The position numbers were made by a program, and so were the translations under genes. DNA of 64,000 nt from positions 1,116,001 through 1,180,000 of the forward strand of contig NZ_OY762268.1 in assembly GCF_963665245.1 (NCBI RefSeq), written 5' to 3'. This document shows positions 35,975 through 43,763 of this stretch, piece after piece (position 1 is the stretch's first letter; each line of letters starts with the position of its first letter). The notes under the pieces were generated by a model. It worked only from the letters and a program-made list of their open reading frames with translations, did no database searches and had not been told where the DNA came from. Source of the stretch: an uncultured Paludibaculum sp. GTDB lineage: Bacteria > Acidobacteriota > Terriglobia > Bryobacterales > Bryobacteraceae.

Positions 35975-36406
35975 CTACGCCGGCGTCTTCGTGCAGAACC
36001 GGTCGAACGCTTCGGTCAGGATCTTGGCGATTTCCGGAGCCTGGCGGCTCTCGATCTCAAAACGGTGCAGCGCCCAGACGAGTTCTCCATCGCGAAACAA
36101 AGCCATCGACGGCGACGAAGGCGGAATCCCCTTCAGGTGCTTCTCCCGCAGCGATGCCGTCGCCGCGACGTCCGCTCCGGCGAACACACTCGCCGCCACG
36201 TCGGGCCGGTTCACGTGCTGCAACGCCATGCCGATCGCCGGACGAGCCTTACCGGCCGCGCAACCGCAAACCGAATTCGTAATCATCAGCACTGTCCCGG
36301 GCGTAGCCACGGCACTGTCCACGGCCTCTGGAGTCCGCGTCTCGAGGACGCCGAACTTCGTCAGGTCTTCCCGCATCGGAATGATCAGGGGTTCTGGATA
36401 AGGCAT
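35975..36406 (-). CDS. BrxA/BrxB-family bacilliredoxin-like protein
   Basis: A 143-residue thioredoxin-like protein with the family CGC motif in NSVCGCAAGKARPAIG, and SPSMALFRDGELVWALHRFE toward the C-terminus. In Firmicutes BrxA and BrxB reverse protein S-bacillithiolation; in Acidobacteria the low-molecular-weight thiol partner may be bacillithiol too, which is inference. The start MPYPEPLIIPMREDLTKFG is typical of the family. It lies 21 bp downstream of the GH95 gene's 3' end on the same face but is an independent cytosolic protein. Confidence 0.88.
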   Translation of the reverse strand: MPYPEPLIIPMREDLTKFGVLETRTPEAVDSAVATPGTVLMITNSVCGCAAGKARPAIGMALQHVNRPDVAASVFAGADVAATASLREKHLKGIPPSSPSMALFRDGELVWALHRFEIESRQAPEIAKILTEAFDRFCTKTPA

Positions 36407-36427
36407 ACTTCTACCATCTCACGAAAC

Positions 36428-38797
36428 TTAACCGATTCGTACTGTCTCTCCCGCCTTCGTCGTGTACTCCTTCACCTGCCCACCCAGACTCAGCCGAAAA
36501 CTGCCGCCCAAAGTCGACAGCAATGCCGCCTTGTCCACCCTGCCCTCGCTCCAGCTCATATCGACGACAAACCCGCCGCGAGCCCGCAACCCCTTCACCG
36601 AGCCCTGCTTCCAGGCATCCGGCAGCGCCGGCAGCAGCCGGATCACCCCGTTGTGGCTCTGCAGCAGCATCTCCGCGATCCCCGCCGCCCCGCCGAAGTT
36701 CCCGTCGATCTGGAACGGCGGATGGGCGTCAAACAGGTTCTCGTAGCTGCCCCCGCCAGACGAATAGTTCATCTTTGTGGAGTTCGAACCCACCGGCGCC
36801 AGCAGCATCCCCAACAGCTTATGAGCCCGGTTTCCATCTCCGAGCCGGGCCCACAGGTTGATCTTGTAAGCCAGCGACCAACCCGTTGACGCGTCTCCGC
36901 GCGCATCCAGCGACTTCCGCGCCGCCTTCGCCAGTTCCGGAGTCTCCTGAGGTGTAATCTCCGTACCCGGATACAAGCCCCACAGGTGCGACACATGCCG
37001 GTGGTGCGGCTCGGGCTCTGGATACTCCTCCAGCCACTCCAAGATCCGGCCATCCGAGCCCACCCGCGTCGGCGCCAGCCGGGCCCGTTTTGCCGTCAAC
37101 TCCTGCCGGAAGTCGCCGTCGATGCCCAGCGTCTGGGAAGCCTCGATGCAGGCCCCGAACAGGTACCGCAGCAACTGCATATCCACCGCCGGCCCCAGGC
37201 ACACATGCGCCTTCTTCCCATCCGGCAACTGGAACGCGTTCTCCGGGGAATTCGCCGGCGCCGTCACCAGCCACTTGTGCGACGGCTCCTCAATCAGCAT
37301 GTCTGCATAGAATCGGGCGGAACCGCGCATCACCGGGTAGGCCTTCTCCAGGAACTTGCGGTCCTGGGTGAACAGGTAGTGATCCCACAGGTGCTGGCAC
37401 AGCCACGCCGAGCCGCTGGTCGTCGCGCCCCACGACGCACTCTCGCCCGGCGACGTGAAGCCCCACGGATTCGTCACCACATGGGCCACCCAGCCCCCGG
37501 CGTTGTAGTACGCCTTCGCTGTCTTCGCGCCCGGCTCCACCAACGACTCAATCAGCGCGAACAGCGGCGTATGCAGATCGCTCAGCCCGCCCGGCTCCGC
37601 CGGCCAGTAGTTCATCTGAACGTTGACATCCAAATGCCAGTCGGAGTTCCACGGCGTCTCCAGCTCCTCCGCCCAAACCCCTTGCAGATTCGCCGGAAAC
37701 CCGCCGGGCCGCGAACTCGAAATCAGCAGGTAGCGCCCGTATTGGAAGTACAGCGCCGCCAGCCCCGGATCGGGCGCACCCTCGAACGCCTTGATCAACC
37801 GTTTCGGCGTCGTCAGTTCATCGTTGCCGGGCCCCAGATCCAACGAAACCCGGTCGAAGTACTTCCGGTAGTCCGCCTCGTGCGCCGCCACCAGAGCCGG
37901 CCACGTGCGCCGCGCGAGCTTCAACTGGTCCGTCCGCGTCGCCGCCACCGGATCCTTCACATTCCGGCCCGCGAAGCCCTGGTAGTCCGTAGCGGCCGTC
38001 ACGAACAGAATCGCCGCGTCCGCTCCCTTCACATGGATCGCGTCACCGTCCACGGCCATCGTCCCGCCGCGCACCATCAACCGCAGCCGCGCCGCGAACT
38101 GCACACCCTTCCCGTCCGTACCGTTGTCGAGCTGCCCCGTCAGCAGCAGCGTGTCCCGGCCCACTGCCTTCACGGTCGCCCGCTCCGGCCGGTCCAGCCG
38201 CGCCTCAAACGACAGCGAATGCAACTTCGACGCCGTCAACCGAATGACAATCGCCTGGTCCGGAGCACTGACGAACACGTCCCGCGTGTGCTTGACCCCG
38301 TCCTGCTCGTACTCCACCTTGCCCATCGCCGTTCGCAGGTCCAACTCGCGGCGATAGTTCTTGACTGCCCCGCCCTCGGGAAACTTCAGCCGCAGGTTGC
38401 CGAGAATCTGGTACCGCCCAAACGGGACAATCCCGCCCTTCGGATTGTGCGAGCCCGCCCCCTGGCAGATGAAGTTCCTGTTGACGAGTTCCTCGGCTTC
38501 GAAGTTCTTCCCTTCCAGCAGCAGCCGCCGGATCTCCGGCAACACTTGCGCCGCGTTCGGCCGGTCCGCATCCTGACGGCTGCCGGCCCATACCGAACTC
38601 TCGTTCAGGACGATCCGCTCCTCTTGCACCCCGCCAAACACCATCGCCCCCAGCCGCCCATTGCCCAAAGGCAGCGATTGCTGGAACCGCACACCGGGCT
38701 CGTCAAACCAGATCCTCAGCGGGTTCGGCTTCGCCACGGGCACCGGAGCGGTCGCCGCAGCTACCGGCAGGCTCTGCAGAAACGTACGTCTGCGCAT
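36428..38797 (-). CDS. GH95 alpha-L-fucosidase (glycoside hydrolase family 95)
   Basis: A 789-residue exported hydrolase releasing alpha-L-fucose or galactose by inversion. It starts with a twin-arginine-type leader (MRRRTFLQSLPVAAATA), then the GH95 N-terminal beta domain (LPLGNGRLGAMVFGGVQEER, LNESSVWAG) and the (alpha/alpha)6 barrel with LQGVWAEELETPWNSDWHLD, VNVQMNYWPAEPGGLSDLH, APANSPENAF (likely acid Glu), HVSHLWGLYPG and FQIDGNFGGAAGIAEMLLQS (likely Asp of the base relay). AAGGAG lies 8 nt before the ATG. It is 31 bp from the glycosyltransferase gene end. Confidence 0.95.
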   Translation of the reverse strand: MRRRTFLQSLPVAAATAPVPVAKPNPLRIWFDEPGVRFQQSLPLGNGRLGAMVFGGVQEERIVLNESSVWAGSRQDADRPNAAQVLPEIRRLLLEGKNFEAEELVNRNFICQGAGSHNPKGGIVPFGRYQILGNLRLKFPEGGAVKNYRRELDLRTAMGKVEYEQDGVKHTRDVFVSAPDQAIVIRLTASKLHSLSFEARLDRPERATVKAVGRDTLLLTGQLDNGTDGKGVQFAARLRLMVRGGTMAVDGDAIHVKGADAAILFVTAATDYQGFAGRNVKDPVAATRTDQLKLARRTWPALVAAHEADYRKYFDRVSLDLGPGNDELTTPKRLIKAFEGAPDPGLAALYFQYGRYLLISSSRPGGFPANLQGVWAEELETPWNSDWHLDVNVQMNYWPAEPGGLSDLHTPLFALIESLVEPGAKTAKAYYNAGGWVAHVVTNPWGFTSPGESASWGATTSGSAWLCQHLWDHYLFTQDRKFLEKAYPVMRGSARFYADMLIEEPSHKWLVTAPANSPENAFQLPDGKKAHVCLGPAVDMQLLRYLFGACIEASQTLGIDGDFRQELTAKRARLAPTRVGSDGRILEWLEEYPEPEPHHRHVSHLWGLYPGTEITPQETPELAKAARKSLDARGDASTGWSLAYKINLWARLGDGNRAHKLLGMLLAPVGSNSTKMNYSSGGGSYENLFDAHPPFQIDGNFGGAAGIAEMLLQSHNGVIRLLPALPDAWKQGSVKGLRARGGFVVDMSWSEGRVDKAALLSTLGGSFRLSLGGQVKEYTTKAGETVRIG

Positions 38798-38828
38798 CGT
38801 AAAGTCTCCTTGTGCAGGACGGGCCCGT

Positions 38829-39554
38829 CTACTTGTACAAGCCCTTCAGATCATTCAGCCGCACCCGCCACGGGTCGGCGAACGCGGCGAGCCCATTCCA
38901 CATGCTCACCTTCGTACCGTCCGCGTTGAACCAGCGTACCGGCACTTCAATCACACGGAAACCGTGCTTCTTGGCGAGATAGAGGATCTCGACGTCGAAG
39001 CCGAACCCCTCGCTCTGCTGCCGCGCCGCCACCGTACGAGCCACATCCGAGCGCAGCATCTTGAAGCCGCACTGCGTGTCGCGGTAGGGCAAACCCGTGG
39101 CCAGCCGCATCAGCACATTGAAGAACCGACCCGCGAACTCCCGGAGAAACGACTGGTGTTTGCCGACCAGTGACCGGTCCAATGCCCTGGACCCGATGGC
39201 CCCGTCGGCCTTCTCGCGCTTCACCGCCGCCACCAGCTTGTCGAGCTCGTGAATAGGAGTCGAAAGGTCCGCGTCGCTGAACAGCACCCAGTCGCCTTTC
39301 GCCTGCTGCATACCGTGCCGGACCGCGTATCCTTTGCCCCGGTTGCCGGGGTTCGAAACCAGACGAAATCGTGCATCTTTCAGCGCAGTCTGTCTGACAA
39401 TTTCGGCTGTTTGGTCTCTCGATCCGTCGTCTACGACAACCACCTCCACGAAGTCGAAACTCTTTGTATCTAAATAGGTTTTGACCGTCTCGAGGGAGGC
39501 TGGGAGACGCTGTTCTTCGTTGTACGCCGGTATGATGATCGAAAGAGACCGCAA
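38829..39554 (-). CDS. Family 2 glycosyltransferase, dolichyl/polyprenyl-phosphate sugar synthase-like
   Basis: A 241-residue GT2 enzyme. The nucleotide-binding start SLSIIIPAYNEEQRLPASLE, VVVDDGSRDQTAEI, the DXD-type FSDADLSTPIHEL and QCGFKMLRSDVARTV match dolichyl-phosphate glucose or mannose synthases, which load a sugar onto a lipid carrier. The frame extends much further upstream without a stop, but that part is antisense to lysS. The TTG at 39554 is chosen because it directly precedes the conserved start and lies 7 nt after a TATAAT. It is divergent from lysS. Confidence 0.88.
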   Translation of the reverse strand: MRSLSIIIPAYNEEQRLPASLETVKTYLDTKSFDFVEVVVVDDGSRDQTAEIVRQTALKDARFRLVSNPGNRGKGYAVRHGMQQAKGDWVLFSDADLSTPIHELDKLVAAVKREKADGAIGSRALDRSLVGKHQSFLREFAGRFFNVLMRLATGLPYRDTQCGFKMLRSDVARTVAARQQSEGFGFDVEILYLAKKHGFRVIEVPVRWFNADGTKVSMWNGLAAFADPWRVRLNDLKGLYK

Positions 39555-39561
39555 GCTCCCT

Positions 39562-39569
39562 ATTATAAT
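39562..39569. promoter_or_regulatory. Palindromic ATTATAAT: overlapping divergent -10 elements
   Basis: ATTATAAT is its own reverse complement, so TATAAT is present on both strands (39564-39569 for lysS, 39562-39567 for the glycosyltransferase). The start codons are 7 nt away on the minus strand and 24 nt away on the plus strand. The two promoters cannot be occupied together. No strong -35 was seen on either side. Confidence 0.55.
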
Positions 39570-39593
39570 GGGGTTTTCCCTAGGAGTTACGCA

Positions 39594-41102
39594 TTGTCCC
39601 TGGAACAGGACCTGTTCGATCAGCGCTTCGCGCGCATCCGTGAAATCGCCGCCCTGGGCTACCGCCCCTACGGCCAGCGCTTCGAGTATTCTCACACCCT
39701 GGGCGCCATCCTCGCCGAATACACAGCGAAGGCCGCCGAGGAGCTCGAAGCCAATCGCGTCACGGTGAAAGTCGCCGGCCGCATCCAGACCATCCGGCGC
39801 ATGGGCAAGGCCGGTTTCGCCCATATTCAGCAGTCGGGCGAGCGTCTCCAGGTCTACATCAAGAAGGACGCCGTTACCGAAAACGAGTACAAGCTCTGGC
39901 AGTTGCTCGACCTCGGCGACATCGTCGGTGTCGAGGGCTACCTCTTCCGCACCCGCACGGGCGAGCTTTCCGTCCACGCTGAGACGCTCACCTTCCTCTC
40001 CAAGAACCTCATGGGAATGCCCGAGAAGTTCCACGGCCTGGAAGACGTCGAAATCCGCTACCGCCAGCGCTACCTCGACCTCATCGCCAACCCCGAAGTG
40101 CAGCAATCCTTCCAGACTCGCGCCAAGGTCGTCCGCTCGTTCCGCCGTCAACTCGAAGACCGCGGCTTCACCGAAGTCGAGACTCCGATGATGCAGTCGC
40201 TCTACGGCGGCGCCGCCGCGCGCCCGTTCGTCACGCACCATAACACCCTCGACATTGACCTTTACCTCCGCATCGCACCCGAGCTCTACCTCAAGCGCCT
40301 GATCGCCGGCGGCATGGAGCGCGTCTTCGAGATCAACCGCAACTTCCGCAACGAAGGCGTCTCCACCCGGCACAACCCCGAGTTCACGATGCTGGAGTTC
40401 TACCAGTCGTACGCCGACTATCGCGACCTCATGCAGCTCACCGGCGACCTGCTCAAGCAGGTGGCCCTCGACGCCACAGGCAACACCGTCGTCGAATACC
40501 AGGGCCAGCAGCTCGACTTCGGCAATGTCCGCCGCTACTCCATTCGCGAAGCCGTCTGCGAATACTGGAAGGGCCCGGTGAAGCCGTCCATGGACAACGT
40601 ACGCGACCCCGAGTGGCTGCTGGCCCACTCCGAGAAGACCACCGCCGGCGAAGCGCTGGTCGACATCTTCGAGCGCCACTGCGAAGAGGCTCTCATCCAG
40701 CCCACCATCATTCACGAATACCCCGTCGAGGTCTCTCCGCTGGCCAAGCAGAACCCCGACGAGCCCGCCATGACCGACCGCTTCGAGATCTTCGCCGCGG
40801 GCATGGAAATCGGCAACGCCTTCACTGAGCTCAACGACCCGGACGAACAGCGCAAGCGTTTTGAGATGCAGCTCACCATGCGCGAGAAGGGCGACGACGA
40901 GGCCCACCAGATGGACGAAGACTACCTGCGCGCTCTCTGCTACGGCATGCCGCCCACCGGCGGCGAAGGCATCGGCATCGACCGCGTCACCATGCTCATG
41001 ACCAACTCGAAGTCGATCCGCGACGTCATCCTCTTCCCGCTCCTGCGGCCGGAAGGCGAGATCGGCATCGCCCAATGGTTGCGGGAAGCCTCCACCAAGT
41101 GA
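39594..41102 (+). CDS. lysS: Lysyl-tRNA synthetase, class II
   Basis: A 502-residue synthetase charging tRNA-Lys. It has the N-terminal anticodon-binding OB fold (VKVAGRIQTIRRMGKAGFAH), then class II motif 1 (FRRQLEDRGFTEVETPMM), motif 2 (RVFEINRNFRNEGVSTRHNP, followed by EFTMLEFY) and motif 3 (GGEGIGIDRVTMLMTN). The start is a TTG at 39594, with AGGAG at 39582-39586, 7 nt upstream. The stop overlaps the next gene's GTG as GTGA at 41099-41102. Confidence 0.97.
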   Translation: MSLEQDLFDQRFARIREIAALGYRPYGQRFEYSHTLGAILAEYTAKAAEELEANRVTVKVAGRIQTIRRMGKAGFAHIQQSGERLQVYIKKDAVTENEYKLWQLLDLGDIVGVEGYLFRTRTGELSVHAETLTFLSKNLMGMPEKFHGLEDVEIRYRQRYLDLIANPEVQQSFQTRAKVVRSFRRQLEDRGFTEVETPMMQSLYGGAAARPFVTHHNTLDIDLYLRIAPELYLKRLIAGGMERVFEINRNFRNEGVSTRHNPEFTMLEFYQSYADYRDLMQLTGDLLKQVALDATGNTVVEYQGQQLDFGNVRRYSIREAVCEYWKGPVKPSMDNVRDPEWLLAHSEKTTAGEALVDIFERHCEEALIQPTIIHEYPVEVSPLAKQNPDEPAMTDRFEIFAAGMEIGNAFTELNDPDEQRKRFEMQLTMREKGDDEAHQMDEDYLRALCYGMPPTGGEGIGIDRVTMLMTNSKSIRDVILFPLLRPEGEIGIAQWLREASTK

Positions 41103-42322
41103 CACAAGCCTTTGAACTCTTCGTCGCCGCGCGCTACCTGAGGGCGAAACGCCGTCAGGCGGTGATCTCCCTCATCACCGTCATCTCGGTGATCGGCGTG
41201 GCGGCGGGAGTGATGGCGTTGGTCATCGCCCTGGCTATCAACAACGGTTTCCGCTCTTCGCTGGAGCGCAGCCTGCTGGGCGCCACGCCCCACGTCGTGC
41301 TGCTCGAAAAGGAGCCTAGCTCCGGCATCGCCAACTGGCGCGAACTCTGCACCAAGCTGGCGAAACTGCCCAACGTGCGCCGCGCCGCCCCGGCCCTCTA
41401 CGGCAAAGTGCTGGCCGCCGGGCCGATGCAATCGGCCGAAGCGACCATCAAGGGCATGCCGCTGGACGGCCAGGACTTCCGCGCCCACATCACCGCCGGC
41501 GAAGTGGGCGACCTCAGCAACGTCCGGGGCCTGCCCGGAGTCGTCCTGGGTACCCACCTGGCCCGTCGCATCGGCATGCGCGTCGGCGATGTCGTCCGCA
41601 TCATCAGCCCGCAAGGCGAGTTGACGCCGTTCGGCCTGCGGTCTTCCCAAAGCCGTTTCCGCGTCGCCGCTCTCTTCGAATCCGGCTTCTACGACCTCGA
41701 CAACCAGTTCGCTTTCACGAATCTGGCGAGCGCGCAGAAGATCTTCTCGCTAGGCGATGTCGTCAATTCCATTGAACTCAAGGTGGACGATCTGGAAGCA
41801 GCTCCGGAGACGGCGCGGCAGGCGGAAGCGCAAGCCGGTTCCGGCCTCGGTGCCACAAGCTGGATGGAGCAGAACCGCCAGATCCTGAACGCGCTTAAGA
41901 TGGAGCGCATCGTCTCGGTAGTGACGATTTCGCTGATCCAGTTGGTAGCGGCCCTGAACATCCTGACGGCGCTCTTCATGAGCGTGATGGAAAAGCGCCG
42001 TGACATCGCGGTACTCATCTCCATGGGGGCCCGCCGCCGCCAGATCGCGAGCATCTTCATCGCGCAGGGTCTGATGATCGCGGCCGCGGGCATCCTTCTG
42101 GGCTTGGCCAGCGGCTACGGCCTGTCCTACCTGGCCGATCACTACCGTTGGTTCGCGCTGGACGAAGAGATCTACTCGATGGCCTACGTCCCCTTCGAAG
42201 CCCGGCCCCTGGATGCGCTGTGGATCTCGGCCACGGCGCTGGCGGTGACGCTGGCCGCGACCCTCTACCCGGCGCGCTCGGCCACGAGAATCACGCCGGT
42301 CGAGACGCTGCGGTACGAGTAG
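41099..42322 (+). CDS. LolC/LolE-like ABC transporter permease
   Basis: A 407-residue inner-membrane protein of the lipoprotein-releasing type: N-terminal span (RRQAVISLITVISVIGVAAG), a large periplasmic MacB-like domain, and three C-terminal FtsX-type spans with MEKRRDIAVLISMGARRRQI. It ends in TRITPVETLRYE, typical of these permeases. The family moves lipoproteins from the inner membrane to LolA. The GTG at 41099 overlaps the lysS stop and is preferred to a start inside lysS. No LolD-type ATPase gene follows, so the ATPase must be elsewhere. Confidence 0.9.
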   Translation: MTQAFELFVAARYLRAKRRQAVISLITVISVIGVAAGVMALVIALAINNGFRSSLERSLLGATPHVVLLEKEPSSGIANWRELCTKLAKLPNVRRAAPALYGKVLAAGPMQSAEATIKGMPLDGQDFRAHITAGEVGDLSNVRGLPGVVLGTHLARRIGMRVGDVVRIISPQGELTPFGLRSSQSRFRVAALFESGFYDLDNQFAFTNLASAQKIFSLGDVVNSIELKVDDLEAAPETARQAEAQAGSGLGATSWMEQNRQILNALKMERIVSVVTISLIQLVAALNILTALFMSVMEKRRDIAVLISMGARRRQIASIFIAQGLMIAAAGILLGLASGYGLSYLADHYRWFALDEEIYSMAYVPFEARPLDALWISATALAVTLAATLYPARSATRITPVETLRYE

Positions 42323-42357
42323 GCACGCCGGCTTCGGCGCCGGTGCGGCATGATCGC

Positions 42358-42386
42358 TTGACATCAGTGCATCACTACATCACACT
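42358..42386 (+). promoter_or_regulatory. Promoter of vapBC: TTGACA, 17-nt spacer, CACACT
   Basis: A perfect -35 (TTGACA, 42358-42363) is followed by a 17-nt spacer and CACACT (42381-42386). The GTG of the antitoxin gene lies 7 nt further, so transcription would begin at the start codon. This is one of the two best full promoters in the window. Confidence 0.6.
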
Positions 42387-42393
42387 GAAAATC

Positions 42394-42633
42394 GTGCGGA
42401 CCACTGTCACACTCGACGATGACGTCTACGAGGCGGCGATGCACCTTTCGCGCTCGTCGGGCGAGCGCCTCGGGAAGGTGCTGTCCACGCTTGCACGTCG
42501 CGCGCTCAATCCGGAGAGTTCGCAGTCGCGCCGTTCAACACGGCGATTCCCGGTGTTTGACGTCCCGGAGAATGCGCCGGTGATCCCGGCCTCGCGGGTT
42601 CAGAGAGCGATCGATGAAGACGGCCTCTTCTGA
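42394..42633 (+). CDS. VapB-type antitoxin, ribbon-helix-helix-like
   Basis: A 79-residue protein beginning MRTTVTLDDDVYEAAMHLSR, a typical antitoxin N-terminus of the ribbon-helix-helix type that binds the operon promoter, with a flexible C-terminal part (FPVFDVPENAPVIP) that would wrap the toxin. The GTG at 42394 overlaps no upstream gene and has a strong promoter 7 nt before it. The reading frame overlaps the toxin gene by 20 bp, usual for toxin-antitoxin pairs. Confidence 0.82.
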   Translation: MRTTVTLDDDVYEAAMHLSRSSGERLGKVLSTLARRALNPESSQSRRSTRRFPVFDVPENAPVIPASRVQRAIDEDGLF

Positions 42634-43054
42634 ACTATTGCTGCTGGACGTGAATGTCCTGCTGGCCATCGCCTGGCCGAACCACCAGTTCCACTCCGCA
42701 GCCATTGCGGCGCTTTCCCGTCGCAACCGTTGGGCGACCTGCGCTCTCACGCAACTCGGGTTCATCCGATTGTCCTCGAATCCCGCCGTCGTCGGAGCGG
42801 CCAAGGGCCCCCAGCAAGCCGTCGCTCTGCTGGCGGATTTGGTCGGCGATCCCCTGCATGTCTACCTGGACTCCCTCCCCGCACCGACTTCCGGAGAGTG
42901 GCGGAGTGCGTTTGCGGGGCTCTTCGGACATCAACAGGTGACGGACGCCTATCTCCTGCAACTCGCGGCCACCCACAACGCCGTCCTTCTCACATTCGAT
43001 CGAAGGTTGGAGAGTCTCTCGAGCAGCGCGGCGCGCGTTGTCATTCTAGGCTAG
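42614..43054 (+). CDS. VapC-type PIN-domain ribonuclease toxin
   Basis: A 146-residue PIN-domain protein. Acidic metal-binding residues are visible in LLLLDVNVLLAIAW (first Asp), in HQQVTDAYLLQLAATHNA (third, Asp) and in LLTFDRRLE (last Asp). VapC toxins cleave tRNA or rRNA when not bound by the antitoxin. The ATG at 42614 lies within the antitoxin gene. The last bases of the gene (43046-43052) also form the 5' arm of a tRNA-like acceptor stem. Confidence 0.88.
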   Translation: MKTASSELLLLDVNVLLAIAWPNHQFHSAAIAALSRRNRWATCALTQLGFIRLSSNPAVVGAAKGPQQAVALLADLVGDPLHVYLDSLPAPTSGEWRSAFAGLFGHQQVTDAYLLQLAATHNAVLLTFDRRLESLSSSAARVVILG

Positions 43055-43117
43055 AGCCCCGCGCGGACCTTTGGGCCGCCTAACCAATGGAGCCGGATTC
43101 AAATCCCGGAGCCTAGA
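43046..43117 (+). other. tRNA-like remnant: acceptor stem plus T-arm
   Basis: CTAGGCT (43046-43052) is perfectly complementary to AGCCTAG (43110-43116). Directly before the latter lies a 17-nt T-arm with the standard loop TTCAAAT and four of five stem pairs (43093-43109). Total length of about 72 nt is right for a tRNA. The D-arm and anticodon arm cannot be drawn, and instead a GC-rich hairpin (43062-43078) fills the middle; no CCA follows. It may be a decayed tRNA or an integration scar, or chance. Confidence 0.3.
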
Positions 43118-43362
43118 CGGATTTGCAGGATTCCGTCACGGCATCCTCAGGGGAGTCCTCCGTGGACCTGCGGCCGCGTAAATGGAGGAAGCCGCGCTGA
43201 ACGCCGACCGTAAGGGATGCGTCCCCATCGCGTTGCGAACCGCGCGCCAGTATGCGGCCGCACATCAGGCGAGCGTCTTCAACGAAGTAGACGGCCCCGA
43301 CGGATCCGCCGTTAGGGTCTAATACCTACCGCTGGTCGCCGCCAGATCAACGGACGGCCCTG
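43118..43362. other. Intergenic stretch without a gene
   Basis: No supported reading frame on either strand. It contains a degenerate GCTGAAC GCCGACC heptad pair (43196-43209) related to the repeats at 16942 and 35905. The short frame segment PIALRTARQYAAAHQASVFN (about 43226-43285) could be residual coding sequence. Confidence 0.4.
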
Positions 43363-43713
43363 TCAGCCGTCATACCTCTTCCCAGCTTGCGGATCATACA
43401 AAGGGCACCCAAAGCTCAGGGCTACGTTGATCAGGCGGTTCATGTCACCATCCTCCATGCCGTAGCAATCGACCCGGAAGAATTGGGCCGTTGTGAATGT
43501 CTGAAAGCAGCCGCGGTCATCACTTTCCCAAGTCTCCTCGTCGTCGTGCATCCAATCGGTGGAAAACTCTCTTTCCACAGCACCAAGCATCTCCGGAATC
43601 GGCAGGGTCTCCAGACCGTCTACCTCCTCGCCATTCGATAGGCGCTCGTACACGTCCTGATGGTCCAGACAGATGCCATCCTTGTACTTCCAGAAATCGA
43701 GATCGTAGCTCAT
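43363..43713 (-). CDS. Orphan conserved small protein, immunity-like
   Basis: A 116-residue acidic cytosolic protein starting MSYDLDFWKYKDGICLDHQD, with CFQTFTTAQFFRVDCYGMED and VALSFGCPLYDPQAGKRYDG toward the end. I recognise this as a recurrent small bacterial protein of unknown function whose acidity and isolated placement resemble immunity proteins of polymorphic toxins; that link is inference. AGGAAG lies 5 nt upstream of the ATG. Confidence 0.75.
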   Translation of the reverse strand: MSYDLDFWKYKDGICLDHQDVYERLSNGEEVDGLETLPIPEMLGAVEREFSTDWMHDDEETWESDDRGCFQTFTTAQFFRVDCYGMEDGDMNRLINVALSFGCPLYDPQAGKRYDG

Positions 43714-43763
43714 GGTGGCTTCCTACAAATCCTGCCTGCGTCCGCTCGGCCCGTCGACCCATG

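Noticed and set aside
39555..41105. Extension of the minus-strand glycosyltransferase frame to 758 residues
   Set aside because: The upstream two thirds are antisense to lysS and have no domain. The conserved GT2 sequence begins at 39554.
42324..42350. Hairpin CCGGC/GCCGG after the LolC/E-like gene as a terminator
   Set aside because: The stem is short and no T-run follows on either strand.
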